From an uncultured Ezakiella sp. (lineage in GTDB: Bacteria > Bacillota > Clostridia > Tissierellales > Peptoniphilaceae), in the NCBI RefSeq assembly GCF_943913045.1, contig NZ_CALTVH010000011.1:1-47454 (forward strand): a DNA stretch of 47,454 nt, written 5' to 3'. The position numbers were made by a program, and so were the translations under genes. This document shows, piece by piece, positions 23,596-32,757 of this stretch; within the stretch, counting starts at the first letter, position 1; every line of letters starts with the position of its first letter. Under the pieces are notes generated by a model. That model had not been told where the DNA came from and searched no databases. It saw nothing but the letters and a program-made list of their open reading frames with translations.

Positions 23596-24267
23596 ATGAA
23601 CATAGGAATCTTAGTAGCAGTAGAATTTGATGCTTTTTACAATATATATGGAGAACCAGTTGAGTCATATAAGCACGGGGGCTTTGAGGTTTTAAAATAC
23701 CAGATCCACGGCAAGGACGTTCTCGTCTGCCCTTCAAAGGCTGGACAAATTCGTGCGTCCATGGCTATGACCCTGCTCCTGGACTTTTACAAGTGCGAGA
23801 CCATCATCAACTACGGTGTGGTCGGCGCCCTGAGCAACCAAGAGGTCGAAGAGCTGGCTGTAGTCGAGAGCGTTTGCCATTACGAATGGGACACAACAGA
23901 TGCAGACGGCGGACCCAAGGGCAAGTACGAAGCCTTTGACGAAATATTTTTTAAGTGCACACCAAGGCTTGTGGACCTGGCCCAAAAAATCGACCCACAT
24001 TTAAAAAAGGTCAAGCTGGCTTCAGGCGACAAATTTGTAGCAGGCCTTGAAGCAAAGACAGCCCTCCGCAAGGAATGGGGCTGTGACATCGTAGATATGG
24101 AAGGGGCAGCCATAGCCATATCTTCTAAGCTCTACGGGGCCAACTTTGTGATGATCAAGGCGGTTTCAGACGCCCTAACCGAAGGCGGTGCAGCCTTTTA
24201 CGACAACTTCGAACGCGCATCCAAGGTCGCAGTTAAAATCATCGACGACCTAATAAGAGAAATTTAA
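23596..24267 (+). CDS. MTA/SAH nucleosidase-like protein (nucleoside phosphorylase superfamily)
   Basis: A 223-residue protein. It starts NIGILVAVEFDAF, where the Glu matches the general acid position of Pfs/MTAN. It has INYGVVGAL, VDMEGAAIA (ribose-binding Glu) and IKAVSDAL (catalytic Asp). MTAN cleaves methylthioadenosine and S-adenosylhomocysteine to adenine. The sequence is more divergent than typical Pfs, so another purine nucleosidase activity is possible. GAGGTGA precedes the ATG; a terminator follows. Confidence 0.75.
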   Translation: MNIGILVAVEFDAFYNIYGEPVESYKHGGFEVLKYQIHGKDVLVCPSKAGQIRASMAMTLLLDFYKCETIINYGVVGALSNQEVEELAVVESVCHYEWDTTDADGGPKGKYEAFDEIFFKCTPRLVDLAQKIDPHLKKVKLASGDKFVAGLEAKTALRKEWGCDIVDMEGAAIAISSKLYGANFVMIKAVSDALTEGGAAFYDNFERASKVAVKIIDDLIREI

Positions 24268-24277
24268 TATTAAATTT

Positions 24278-24306
24278 AAGCCCTGGCCATGCGGTCGGGG
24301 CTTTTT
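24278..24306 (+). terminator. Terminator of the nucleosidase gene
   Basis: AAGCCC-TGGCC pairs with GGTCGGGGCTT across ATGC, followed by T residues. Confidence 0.8.
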
Positions 24307-24338
24307 GCTTGCAAATAATTTTAAATAATTTTTTATAT

Positions 24339-24369
24339 TTAACATGGATTTAACATTCCTGTGTTAACA
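24339..24369 (+). promoter_or_regulatory. Pho-box-like repeats upstream of ppx-ppk
   Basis: TTAACA occurs three times at 24339, 24350 and 24364. The first two are 11 bases apart, the spacing of PhoP-binding direct repeats in Bacillus; the third is 14 apart. Only the ppx-ppk1 operon lies downstream. No phoPR genes are in the window, so regulation by phosphate is inference. Confidence 0.5.
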
Positions 24370-24370
24370 T

Positions 24371-24447
24371 CTAGGTAAGTGTGGTGACAAGCGTCGATTG
24401 ACTGATCTTCAACCAGCAAAAATTTACGCGACCACTTGATTTCCTAG
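24371..24447 (+). ncRNA. Folded 5' leader of ppx-ppk
   Basis: Nested complementary segments: CTAGG (24371-24375) with CCTAG (24443-24447), AAGT (24377-24380) with ACTT (24434-24437), GGT (24383-24385) with ACC (24431-24433), GCGT (24391-24394) with ACGC (24426-24429). A long apical loop remains. It ends about 33 bases before the ppx start codon. I know no family with this fold. Confidence 0.45.
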
Positions 24448-24480
24448 ATTTAGTTTTTAAACAAATTCAAGGAGGAAAAA

Positions 24481-25371
24481 ATGAAATACGGAATTATAGA
24501 CATTGGTTCAAACACCATCCGCCTGATAATTTATCTGGTGGACCAAGATAAAAATATAACAAGACTCACCGACAAAAAGTACGTGGCAGGTCTGGCCTCT
24601 TATATAAAAAAGGGTTTTCTGACCAAAAAAGGTGCAGACAAGCTGGTTAGCATTTTAAATAAACTCTACAAACTCTGCGACACCTTTGGCGTGGACAAGG
24701 TCTACCCCTTTGCAACCGCCTCCCTCCGCAATATAAAAAACTCAGACGAGATTTTAAAATACGTTTTAGATTATACAGGCAGAGAAATTGACCTAGTCAC
24801 TGGCAAAGAGGAAGCAAGGCTTGGCTACCTGGGCATTAGAAACGACTTTGATATGAAAAGCGGCTACATCTTTGACATCGGCGGTGGATCTACAGAAATA
24901 ACTTTAATAGAAAACGGCCAAGTGGCCTCTTCAGTTTCCCTAGCTATTGGGTCCCTGTCCCTCTACAATGATTATGCAAGCGGGATTATCCCCAAAAAAT
25001 CGGAAGCCGTAAAAATGCAGGCAAAGGTCCTTGCCCATTTGAAAAAGTGCAAGATAGTAAGAAGAAAAAACTCAGCGGCCTACGGAATCGGTGGCACCAT
25101 AAGGGGATGTGGCAACGTATCCATGGAGCTCTTTGACCTGCCGACCGCAAATGAACTTGACCGCGACATTTTAAAAGACCTCTACATGATGGTCATGGAT
25201 GAGAAAAAATCTGCAATCACGCAAGTACTACAGGTAAACCCCGCCAGAATTCACACCATCACTCCCGGCATGATAATCCTGAGGGAGCTGATGAAATATT
25301 TTAATTTAAAGACCTTGTACATCAGCGACCACGGTGCAAGAGAGGGGTATTTATCAAAGATTTTAGAATAA
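24481..25371 (+). CDS. ppx: Exopolyphosphatase / GppA phosphatase family
   Basis: A 296-residue protein of the actin/Hsp70-like Ppx/GppA family. Signatures: MKYGIIDIGSNTIRLIIY (phosphate 1), ATASLRN, TGKEEARLGYLG, IFDIGGGSTEI (phosphate 2) and YGIGGTIRG. Family members release phosphate from the ends of polyphosphate or hydrolyse pppGpp. The short length (no C-terminal HD-like part) is typical of the Gram-positive form. AAGGAGG precedes the ATG. It lies nine bases before ppk1. Confidence 0.92.
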   Translation: MKYGIIDIGSNTIRLIIYLVDQDKNITRLTDKKYVAGLASYIKKGFLTKKGADKLVSILNKLYKLCDTFGVDKVYPFATASLRNIKNSDEILKYVLDYTGREIDLVTGKEEARLGYLGIRNDFDMKSGYIFDIGGGSTEITLIENGQVASSVSLAIGSLSLYNDYASGIIPKKSEAVKMQAKVLAHLKKCKIVRRKNSAAYGIGGTIRGCGNVSMELFDLPTANELDRDILKDLYMMVMDEKKSAITQVLQVNPARIHTITPGMIILRELMKYFNLKTLYISDHGAREGYLSKILE

Positions 25372-25380
25372 GGAGACGAA

Positions 25381-27528
25381 ATGCAAGAAAAAGACAAGGA
25401 AGAACTCTACAATTACACATATAATCGCGAGCTTTCATGGTTGGGCTTTAACGAACGCGTCCTCCACGAGGCCCTGGACGATAATAACCCGGCCTATGAA
25501 AAATTAAAATTTATAGCCATTTTTAACAGCAATCTGGACGAGTTTTTCAACGTGCGCGTGGGATCTTTAAACGACTTATCGCTTCTAAAAGACCCGCCCA
25601 ATGACAACAAGACTGGCCTCAGCCCAGACGAACAGCTGAATTTAATTTACAAGAGAACCGGCGAGCTCCTTCATGAAAACGAGGACCTCTACAAAAAAGT
25701 TATGAAGGACCTGGAAGCCAAGGGCATCCACTCTTACAAGTACACGGACTTAGATGAAAAAAACAAGGCCTTTGTAGACAAGATCTACACTGACCAAATC
25801 GAGCCCATATTGGCCCCACAAATCATCAACAGCTTCCATCCTTTTCCATTTATCGAAAACAAAAACATATATATAATCTGCGAGCTGGACAGTGATGGCG
25901 AATACAACCTGGGTCTCTTGCCCATTCCCTATGCCCTACCCGAGTATTACATGCTAAGCGACAAAACTTGGATCAGAACTGAAAGTATTTTAAAGGCCAA
26001 GGTCGACAAAGTCTTTTCCTTTTACAAGGTCAAAAAATCCTACATTATGAACCTGCACAGGAATATGGATTTAAATTACGAAGACCACCGGGAAGACGAG
26101 GCCACCGATTACAAGATGCAGATGAAAAAGCTCCTTAAAAAGCGGACCCGCCTTCAAGTTTTGCGGGTAAATACTGACGGCCCCTTGGAAAAAGCCACCA
26201 AGGAATTTTTAAAGGACCGCTTAAATATCAAGGACCATCAGTTTTTTACCTACACCAGCCCCTTTAATATGGGCTATGTCTTTAAACTTGAAAACAATCT
26301 AAAATCCGTTTGCGATCCAAATTTATTTTACGATTCTTTTACGCCCAAGCTGGGACAGATGATCGATCCAAATAAATCCATGTTCGAACAAATCGAAGAG
26401 CGCGACCGGCTTTTAATCTATCCTTATGAGGACATAGACAGCTTTTTAAAACTCTTGGAAGAAGCCGCCGAAAATCCTGACGTAATTTCAATCAAGATTA
26501 CCATCTACAGGCTGGCTAAAAACTCCAAGGTCGTAAAAAATCTTCTAAAAGCCAGGGAAAATGGCAAAGAAGTCACCGTCATCCTAGAGCTCAGAGCGCG
26601 TTTTGACGAGGAATCCAACATCAACTACTCGCAAACCCTCTACGACGAAGGCTGTACAATTCTTTACGGAACCGAGGACTACAAGGTCCACTCCAAAGTC
26701 TGCCTAATTACTTACAAGGACGCAGAAGGCAATATAAAATACATCAGCCAAATCGGGACTGGAAACTACAACGAATCCACTTCCAAGCAGTACGCCGACA
26801 TCTCCCTTATGACCGCCCACCCCGGCATTGGCAAAGACTGCAACAATTTCTTTAACCATATCAATCTGGAAAATGTAAACCACGTTTACGAAAATATTTT
26901 GGCAGCCCCATACACTTTAAAGGCCGCCATCTTGGAAAAAATGGAAAGAGAAATCAAAAAAGGCAAGGACGGCAAACTCTTTTTAAAATGCAATTCCGTG
27001 ACCGACAAGGAAATTATTAAAAAACTCTCCGAAGCCTCACAGGCAGGTGTCGATGTGCGGATGATCGTCCGCGGCATATCCTGCATCCGCCCACAAGTCG
27101 AAGGCTATACGGATAATATTCAAATCAAGAGCATAGTCGGCAGGTACCTGGAGCACGCCCGCGTCTATATCTTTGGCGACAACGAAGAAATTTACATCGG
27201 CTCAGCCGACCTAATGACCCGAAATCTCATCAGAAGAGTAGAGGTCATCATTCCAATTTACGACCCCGCCATCAAGGAAAAAATCATCGAATACATGAAC
27301 ATCCAGTGGCTTGACAATACAAAAGGCCGGATGATAAATAACAAGGGCCATTATGAAAAAATTTCCCTTGCAGACGGAGAAACACTAGTAAATTCTCAAG
27401 AAACCATGATGGACCTGGCCAAAAAACGCGAACCAAAAGCTGACCCAAATCCAAAAAAGACCAAAAAAGTAAAAGTTGAGAAAAAAGAAAAATGGCTGGA
27501 TAAAATCCGCCAACTCTTTAAAAAATAA
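25381..27528 (+). CDS. ppk1: Polyphosphate kinase 1
   Basis: A 715-residue enzyme making polyphosphate from ATP at the membrane. N-domain: YNRELSWLGFNERVLHEA and FNSNLDEFFNVRVG. The catalytic PLD-like half has the autophosphorylated His in YKVHSKVCLI (about residue 440) with QIGTGNYNESTSKQYAD, and the second His in YLEHARVYIFG (about 590). The C-terminus is extended by a Lys-rich tail (KKTKKVKVEKKEK). Paired with ppx, so synthesis and breakdown are co-expressed. Confidence 0.97.
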   Translation: MQEKDKEELYNYTYNRELSWLGFNERVLHEALDDNNPAYEKLKFIAIFNSNLDEFFNVRVGSLNDLSLLKDPPNDNKTGLSPDEQLNLIYKRTGELLHENEDLYKKVMKDLEAKGIHSYKYTDLDEKNKAFVDKIYTDQIEPILAPQIINSFHPFPFIENKNIYIICELDSDGEYNLGLLPIPYALPEYYMLSDKTWIRTESILKAKVDKVFSFYKVKKSYIMNLHRNMDLNYEDHREDEATDYKMQMKKLLKKRTRLQVLRVNTDGPLEKATKEFLKDRLNIKDHQFFTYTSPFNMGYVFKLENNLKSVCDPNLFYDSFTPKLGQMIDPNKSMFEQIEERDRLLIYPYEDIDSFLKLLEEAAENPDVISIKITIYRLAKNSKVVKNLLKARENGKEVTVILELRARFDEESNINYSQTLYDEGCTILYGTEDYKVHSKVCLITYKDAEGNIKYISQIGTGNYNESTSKQYADISLMTAHPGIGKDCNNFFNHINLENVNHVYENILAAPYTLKAAILEKMEREIKKGKDGKLFLKCNSVTDKEIIKKLSEASQAGVDVRMIVRGISCIRPQVEGYTDNIQIKSIVGRYLEHARVYIFGDNEEIYIGSADLMTRNLIRRVEVIIPIYDPAIKEKIIEYMNIQWLDNTKGRMINNKGHYEKISLADGETLVNSQETMMDLAKKREPKADPNPKKTKKVKVEKKEKWLDKIRQLFKK

Positions 27529-27543
27529 ATATAAATGTTCAAT

Positions 27544-27584
27544 AAAAGACCGGCTGATATTAAAAATCAACCGGTCTTTTATAT
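27544..27584. terminator. Bidirectional terminator after ppk1
   Basis: AAAAGACCGG...TTGATT-type stem: AAAAGACCGGCTGAT pairs with ATCAACCGGTCTTTT around TTAAAA, with A/T on both sides. It also overlaps the end of the small frameshifted ORF on minus. Confidence 0.88.
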
Positions 27585-27738
27585 TACAAAAATTTCCAAT
27601 AGCCTCCTTAGGCCCTCTCCATGAGAAAGCCCCTCCCGCGAACCTATAAAATCCACGTATTCACCAAAATCTGCCTCATCGTAATCGTCATCTACAAACT
27701 TCAGATTCCTCACATCATCAATAGAAAAAACCTTTCAT
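27579..27738 (-). pseudogene. Small ORF broken by a frameshift in a T-tract
   Basis: On minus, ATG 27738 has an AAAGGGGTGAT ribosome site. The frame reads MKGFFY and stops. Removing one T from the six-T run (27725-27730) restores an open frame of ~52 codons: MKGFSIDDVRNLKFVDDD, then YDEADFGEYVDFIGSREG and LSHGEGLRRLLEIFVI. The span is 160 bases (3n+1), consistent with one extra base. The restored peptide is acidic and not recognised. Either a degraded gene fragment or a homopolymer switch. Confidence 0.5.
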
Positions 27739-27799
27739 CCCATCACCCCTTTCATATAATAAGCTAAATTAATTTTAGCAAAAAGGAAAAATTACTTCA

Positions 27800-27833
27800 A
27801 GAAAAAAGTTGTGGTGCTTTATTCCCACAACTT
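27800..27833 (-). terminator. Terminator of the suf operon
   Basis: AAGTTGTGG (27806-27814) / CCACAACTT (27825-27833), with an A-run on plus that gives a U-tract on minus. About 50 bases after the sufU stop. Confidence 0.8.
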
Positions 27834-27886
27834 AGTATAGAGTTATTTTTTGCAAATTATTTTTTAAATATATGTCACTACAAATT

Positions 27887-28315
27887 TTATTTATCAGCCA
27901 GGATGTTTTGCATGGTGTGCCATGAAAGTGTGGCGCACTTTACTCTGGCTGGCATATTTTTAATATTTTCCAGGACTCTGGCGTCCTTTAGGCTTTTCAT
28001 TTGATCGGCTGTGAGCTTTTCCCCCCTGATCATGTCCAAATAGCTTTGAATGATAACCTTGGCTTCATCAATCGTCTGTCCTTTTATCGTGTCGATCATA
28101 AAGGATGTAGAGGCTTTTGATATGGCGCAGCCTTCCCCGTGATAGGAGGCGTCTGCAATTTTGTCGCCGTCAAATTTGACCACGATTGTAATTTCGTCGC
28201 CGCATGATGGGTTGTGGCCCAGCTCTTCCACATCAGGATTTTCAATTTCCCTTTGGTTTTTCTTGGATGTGGATGCTTCCAGGATTAAATCTGTATAAAT
28301 TCTATCTAGATCCAA
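27887..28315 (-). CDS. sufU: SufU-type Fe-S assembly protein
   Basis: A 142-residue NifU/IscU-like protein. The three ligand Cys are seen in NPSCGDEI, GEGCAISKAS and RVKCATLSW. SufU of Gram-positives accepts sulfur from SufS as a zinc-dependent sulfurtransferase. It overlaps the sufS end by 14 bases, the last gene of the operon. Confidence 0.95.
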   Translation of the reverse strand: MDLDRIYTDLILEASTSKKNQREIENPDVEELGHNPSCGDEITIVVKFDGDKIADASYHGEGCAISKASTSFMIDTIKGQTIDEAKVIIQSYLDMIRGEKLTADQMKSLKDARVLENIKNMPARVKCATLSWHTMQNILADK

Positions 28316-29519
28316 GTTTCAGCACCTCCTTTACATATTCGATTGCCTCGACTAGCTTGTCGATTTCGTCTTCTGTGTTGTAAATATAAAATGATGCGCG
28401 GGCGGAAAAAGGCCTGCCAAAATACCTGTGGAGTGGTTGTGCGCAGTGGTGGCCGCTTCTTACCATAACTCCCCTGGTATCTAAAATCGTCGCGATGTCG
28501 TGTGGGTGGGCATCTGCAATATTAAAAGACATAACTGCAAGCCTGTCCTTAGAGTCAGCCGTGTACATTTGCACGCCGTCGATGGCAGATAATTTATTGT
28601 AAGCGATCTCTGCCAAGTGGTCCTCATAAGCGTGGACCTGGTCCATGCCGATGGCATTTAAATAATCTATGGCCGCTGCCAATCCCACAGCTGCGCCTAC
28701 ATTTTGCGTGCCTGCTTCAAAGCGGGCTGGCGCATCCAGATAAGTCGCGTGGGTCTCGTAGACGTATTCGATCATGTCGCCCCCATAAAGAAGCGGGCTT
28801 AATTCATTTAGCTTTTCTTCCTTGCCATACAAAACGCCGATGCCCATAGGGGCAAGCATCTTGTGGCCAGAGAAGGCCAAGAAGTCGCAGTCCATATCGA
28901 CGACGTCAGTTTTTTTGTGGGGAACGGATTGGGACCCGTCCACAATAATTGTCGCATCAGATTTGGCGCGAATTTCCTTAATCAATTTTTTGGCATCTGT
29001 AATATAGCCTGTGACATTGGACGCCTCTTGGAAGGAAACGACCTTGGTCTTGGCGTTTACCTTTGATAAAAATTCGTCCGCGTCTAATTCTCTTTTGTCA
29101 TTTAAATATCCGATAACGAGCTTTGCCCCAGTCGCCTTGGCCACCTCTTGCCAGTTGACAAAGTTGGCGTGGTGTTCAGCGATTGTGATTAAGATTTCGT
29201 CACCGTCTTTTAGCGTCCTCATAAAATAATTGGAGAGGATATTTAGAGATTCAGTTGCGTTTTTGGTAAAGACGATTTCCCTTTCAGATTTTGCATTTAT
29301 AAATTTTGCTACAGTGGCCCGAGCGTTTTCGTAAGAATCAGTTGCCGCTTGGCCAAATTTGTGGGCCGACCTGTGGGGATTTGCGTTTGCAGACTTGTAG
29401 TAATCCATGACTGCATCCAAGACTGCCTGCGGCTTTTGAGTTGTCGCAGCCGAGTCCAAATAGTGAACGCCCTCGGTCAGGATTGGAAAATCTTTTTTGA
29501 TTTGTCTTGCGTCTAGCAT
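28302..29519 (-). CDS. sufS: Cysteine desulfurase SufS
   Basis: A 405-residue PLP enzyme. PLP-Lys in FSGHKMLAPMGIG; substrate-binding SGHHCAQPLHRYFG carries the active-site Cys. N-terminal YLDSAATTQKP is typical. Supplies sulfur to SufU for cluster assembly. One base after sufD. Confidence 0.96.
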   Translation of the reverse strand: MLDARQIKKDFPILTEGVHYLDSAATTQKPQAVLDAVMDYYKSANANPHRSAHKFGQAATDSYENARATVAKFINAKSEREIVFTKNATESLNILSNYFMRTLKDGDEILITIAEHHANFVNWQEVAKATGAKLVIGYLNDKRELDADEFLSKVNAKTKVVSFQEASNVTGYITDAKKLIKEIRAKSDATIIVDGSQSVPHKKTDVVDMDCDFLAFSGHKMLAPMGIGVLYGKEEKLNELSPLLYGGDMIEYVYETHATYLDAPARFEAGTQNVGAAVGLAAAIDYLNAIGMDQVHAYEDHLAEIAYNKLSAIDGVQMYTADSKDRLAVMSFNIADAHPHDIATILDTRGVMVRSGHHCAQPLHRYFGRPFSARASFYIYNTEDEIDKLVEAIEYVKEVLKLGSR

Positions 29520-29520
29520 T

Positions 29521-30438
29521 TTATCTTCCCCTTATAATTTCTTCCAGCCTCTTCATGGCCAGGTCCTTGGTGTCCTTGTCCATCATGTCCATGGCTGGCT
29601 GGAAGTGGCCTTCCACTACCATAAGTGTGGCCGTATCCCTATCGATTCCACGTGAGCTGATATAGTCGATCGCGCTTTCGTCAGGCTGCTTGAGAGTTGC
29701 CCCGTGGGCGGCCTCGATTGAGTCTTCGCCAACCAAAAGTATTGGCACAGTTACGTTTTTAAAATCGTCGCCAATAGCAATAACCGTTTCAGTTTCTTCG
29801 CCCTTGGACCCGTAACAGCCCTTTGGAAAATCGATATTGTATTTGTAAAGTTTGCTGGCCCCATTGTCTAGGACCCCGTTCATATTGAGCAAACTCTCGG
29901 TTTCCTTGGAGTCATGGATGACTTCCAGGTTGATGTCGTAATTTGATCCATCGCCTGCAAAGTAAGCTGCCTCCATGTGCATCTTAGCGGATTCTTCTTT
30001 CAAATGCGAATGGATATTGTAATAAATATTTTTGCCTTCAAGAAATACCATGCCCATTTCAAGCTCTGCACCTTCGTTTACAATAAATTCCACGTCAGCG
30101 ACCAGATCTCCTCCCTTTAAATCGTAGAGGAAAAAGAGCTTGGCCTTGGAATCTTTTTGAAGTTCAATCTTGAGCCTTTGGGCTTGCTTGTCTTGGTCTG
30201 TGAAGACAATTCCGTTTTGCACTTGGCCGCCTTCAAGGACGATAAAGTGGTCGCCCTCAATGGCCCAGCCGTCGGTATTTTGGACTTGTCTTTTGATCTC
30301 TGTGTCTTTAACTTCTATTGGATCTAAATCACTGGCGTAGAGGAGTTCAAAACCCTTTAGGATTTCGGCATCCCTGATCTCAGTGTGATTAACTTTTAAG
30401 TGTTTAAATGTTGGAAATGAAATTTTATTTACTTGCAT
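29521..30438 (-). CDS. sufD: SufD, Fe-S assembly scaffold subunit
   Basis: A 305-residue beta-helix protein of the SufB/SufD family. The C-terminal signature has EDSIEAAHGATLKQPDESAIDYISSRGI in pieces (conserved His in AAHGAT). It is shorter and more divergent than SufB and lies between sufB and sufS. Confidence 0.9.
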   Translation of the reverse strand: MQVNKISFPTFKHLKVNHTEIRDAEILKGFELLYASDLDPIEVKDTEIKRQVQNTDGWAIEGDHFIVLEGGQVQNGIVFTDQDKQAQRLKIELQKDSKAKLFFLYDLKGGDLVADVEFIVNEGAELEMGMVFLEGKNIYYNIHSHLKEESAKMHMEAAYFAGDGSNYDINLEVIHDSKETESLLNMNGVLDNGASKLYKYNIDFPKGCYGSKGEETETVIAIGDDFKNVTVPILLVGEDSIEAAHGATLKQPDESAIDYISSRGIDRDTATLMVVEGHFQPAMDMMDKDTKDLAMKRLEEIIRGR

Positions 30439-30446
30439 ACTATCAC

Positions 30447-31859
30447 CTAACCTACAGTTCCTTCTAGTTCCAGATTAATTAAATTATTCATCTCAACAGC
30501 GTATTCGAGCGGAAGCTCCCTAGAGATTGGCTCAGCAAATCCGCGAACAATCATGGACTTGGCTTCAACTTCCCCCAGTCCCCTACTCATCATGTAGTCG
30601 AGGACCTCTTGGTCGACCTTGCCGATGGCGGCTTCGTGGCCGGCCACAGCGTCTGGGCAAGAGTTTATAATTACTGGAATGGTATCGGCCCTGGATTCGT
30701 TGTCCAGCATTAGCGATTCACAAGATGCGACTGACTTTGATCCGTGGGCGTTTTTGGCAAACTTAACAGTAGACCTAAAGACTGAAATCCCGCCTGATTT
30801 TGAAATGGACCTGGAGTCGACATTAGACATGGTGTTTGGCGCATTGTGGAAAATTTGCACGCCCGATTCAATGATTTGTCCGCTGCCGGCAAAGTTCAGT
30901 GTCAGGTTGTCTGAAATTGCATTTTCGCCGTTTAAAATTGATCCCGGATAGAGCATGGAAACTTTTGAACCAAAAGATCCACCCACCCATTCAATGTGGC
31001 CGTTCTTTTCGACAACTGCCCTCTTGGTGTTTAGGTTATACATATTGCGTGACCAGTTTTCAATTGAAGTGAAATTCAAATGAGCCCCTTCTTCGACAAA
31101 GAGTTCAACAGATCCCGCGTGAATATTTAAAACATTGTACTTAGGTGCTGAACAGCCTTCAATAAACCTACATGAAGCTCCCTCATCCACAATAATCATG
31201 GTGTGTTCAAATTGGCCAGCGCCCGGTGCGTTCAAACGATAATAAGTTTGAAGTGGCACCTCGACCTTGACTCCCTTTGGCACATAGACAAATGTCCCCC
31301 CTGACCAAACTGCGTAGTGGAGAGCGGCATACTTGTGGAGGCCGGCCGGAATTGCCTTTTGGAAATATTTTCTAACCAAGTCCTCGTGTTCTTGGACGGC
31401 TGTGTCGAAGTCCAAAAATATAACCCCTTGGTCGGTTAATTCTTTTTGTACATTGTGGTAGACGACCTCTGAGTCAAATTGAGCGCCAACCCCAGATAAT
31501 AGAGATTTCTTTTCAGCTTCAGGAATCCCCAGCTTATCGAACATAGTTTTGATTTCGTCTGGAACAGCTTCCCAATTGTCTTCCATATCTGCATCAGGGC
31601 TGATGTAGGTGGAGATGTTATCCAAGTCCACTTCGCTCAAATCAGGACCCCAGACAGGATTTTCCAGCTTGTAGAAAATATCTACAGCCTTGAGTCGAAG
31701 GTCCAGCATCCACTCAGGTTCGTTTTTTTCTTTTGAGATGGCCCTTACGATGTCATAAGTCAAACCATTGTCGAGTTTTTTTCTAAACTTGACGTCGGAT
31801 ACGGTATCGTAGACCCCTCTTTCTATATCATCAACTTGCGTTCTTTTTCTTTGTGTCAT
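30447..31859 (-). CDS. sufB: SufB, Fe-S assembly scaffold
   Basis: A 470-residue protein, normal length. Signatures: SGGTFVYVPKGVKVEVPLQT, FIEGCSAPKYNVLNIHAG, HNAPNTMSNVDSRS and INSCPDAVAGHEAAIGKVD. Together with SufC and SufD it forms the cluster-building complex. One base after the sufC stop. Confidence 0.97.
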   Translation of the reverse strand: MTQRKRTQVDDIERGVYDTVSDVKFRKKLDNGLTYDIVRAISKEKNEPEWMLDLRLKAVDIFYKLENPVWGPDLSEVDLDNISTYISPDADMEDNWEAVPDEIKTMFDKLGIPEAEKKSLLSGVGAQFDSEVVYHNVQKELTDQGVIFLDFDTAVQEHEDLVRKYFQKAIPAGLHKYAALHYAVWSGGTFVYVPKGVKVEVPLQTYYRLNAPGAGQFEHTMIIVDEGASCRFIEGCSAPKYNVLNIHAGSVELFVEEGAHLNFTSIENWSRNMYNLNTKRAVVEKNGHIEWVGGSFGSKVSMLYPGSILNGENAISDNLTLNFAGSGQIIESGVQIFHNAPNTMSNVDSRSISKSGGISVFRSTVKFAKNAHGSKSVASCESLMLDNESRADTIPVIINSCPDAVAGHEAAIGKVDQEVLDYMMSRGLGEVEAKSMIVRGFAEPISRELPLEYAVEMNNLINLELEGTVG

Positions 31860-31860
31860 A

Positions 31861-32592
31861 TTATCCCCTCAAAAAGCCAAAGCCTTCTGCATCAATTCTT
31901 TGCATCAAATCTTCTGTGCCAGTCTTGACCAGCTTGCCGTCCATAATTACATGGACGTAATCACTGTAAACATGGCGAAGGATTTCGTGGTGGTGGGTGA
32001 TTACAATCAGGCTGGAGTTGTCTCTTTCTCTAAACTTTTCAATGCCGCGGCCGACCACGTCAATGGCGTCGACGTCAAGGCCTGAGTCAGTTTCGTCTAG
32101 GATAGCGAGTTCTGGTTCTAGCATCAAGAGTTGCAAGATTTCAGATTTTTTCTTTTCACCGCCAGAAAAGCCTACGTTTACATATCTATCCTTGTAAGAA
32201 GGATCCATGTGGAGCTCTTCCATGACGGCGTCCATCTTGTCGCGGAGTTCAAAAAATCCAACTTCCTTGTCGCGGGCCTTCATGCTTGCTCTGATAAAAT
32301 TTTCCAAGGTAACGCCAGGGATGTCAACAGGATTTTGATAGGACATAAACATACCCATGCGACCACGCTTTTCTGGACCCTCATCGGTAACGTCTTCCCC
32401 TTTAAAAGTAATTTTACCATTTGTAACGGTGTAGCCACCTGTATTCATAATAACATTTGCAAGAGTGGACTTGCCGGACCCGTTTGGACCCATTACAACG
32501 TGAACTTCGCCAGGCTTAACATCCAGATTAATGCCCTTTAAAATTTCCTTGTCCTCAATGCTTGCACTAATATTTTCTAATTTTAATAGCAT
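31861..32592 (-). CDS. sufC: SufC ATPase
   Basis: A 243-residue ABC-type ATPase of the SUF system. Walker A GPNGSGKSTL, signature FSGGEKKKSEI, Walker B LAILDETDSGLDVDA. First gene of sufCBDSU with AGGAGG before the ATG. Cytosolic partner of SufBD, not a transporter. Confidence 0.97.
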   Translation of the reverse strand: MLLKLENISASIEDKEILKGINLDVKPGEVHVVMGPNGSGKSTLANVIMNTGGYTVTNGKITFKGEDVTDEGPEKRGRMGMFMSYQNPVDIPGVTLENFIRASMKARDKEVGFFELRDKMDAVMEELHMDPSYKDRYVNVGFSGGEKKKSEILQLLMLEPELAILDETDSGLDVDAIDVVGRGIEKFRERDNSSLIVITHHHEILRHVYSDYVHVIMDGKLVKTGTEDLMQRIDAEGFGFLRG

Positions 32593-32636
32593 AGTTCCTC
32601 CTAAAAATATATATTTGTGAGTTCCCTCATAAAAAC

Positions 32637-32685
32637 AATAAAAAAATCTACATATCCAAAAAGCCCCGCCTTCGAATATGTAGAT
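32637..32685 (-). terminator. Attenuator-like hairpin in the suf leader
   Basis: On minus ATCTACATAT (32676-32685) pairs perfectly with ATATGTAGAT (32646-32655), followed by a run of T. The 20-base apical part includes GGCGGGGC. It lies between the promoter and sufC, so the leader can end transcription before the operon. An upstream TTTACATAT could compete for the distal strand. Confidence 0.65.
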
Positions 32686-32757
32686 AAAAAACTTCTAGAA
32701 AAAATATGTAAATCCCTAAAAAAAGCACTATTAACTTATCTGTTCAATATATACCCA

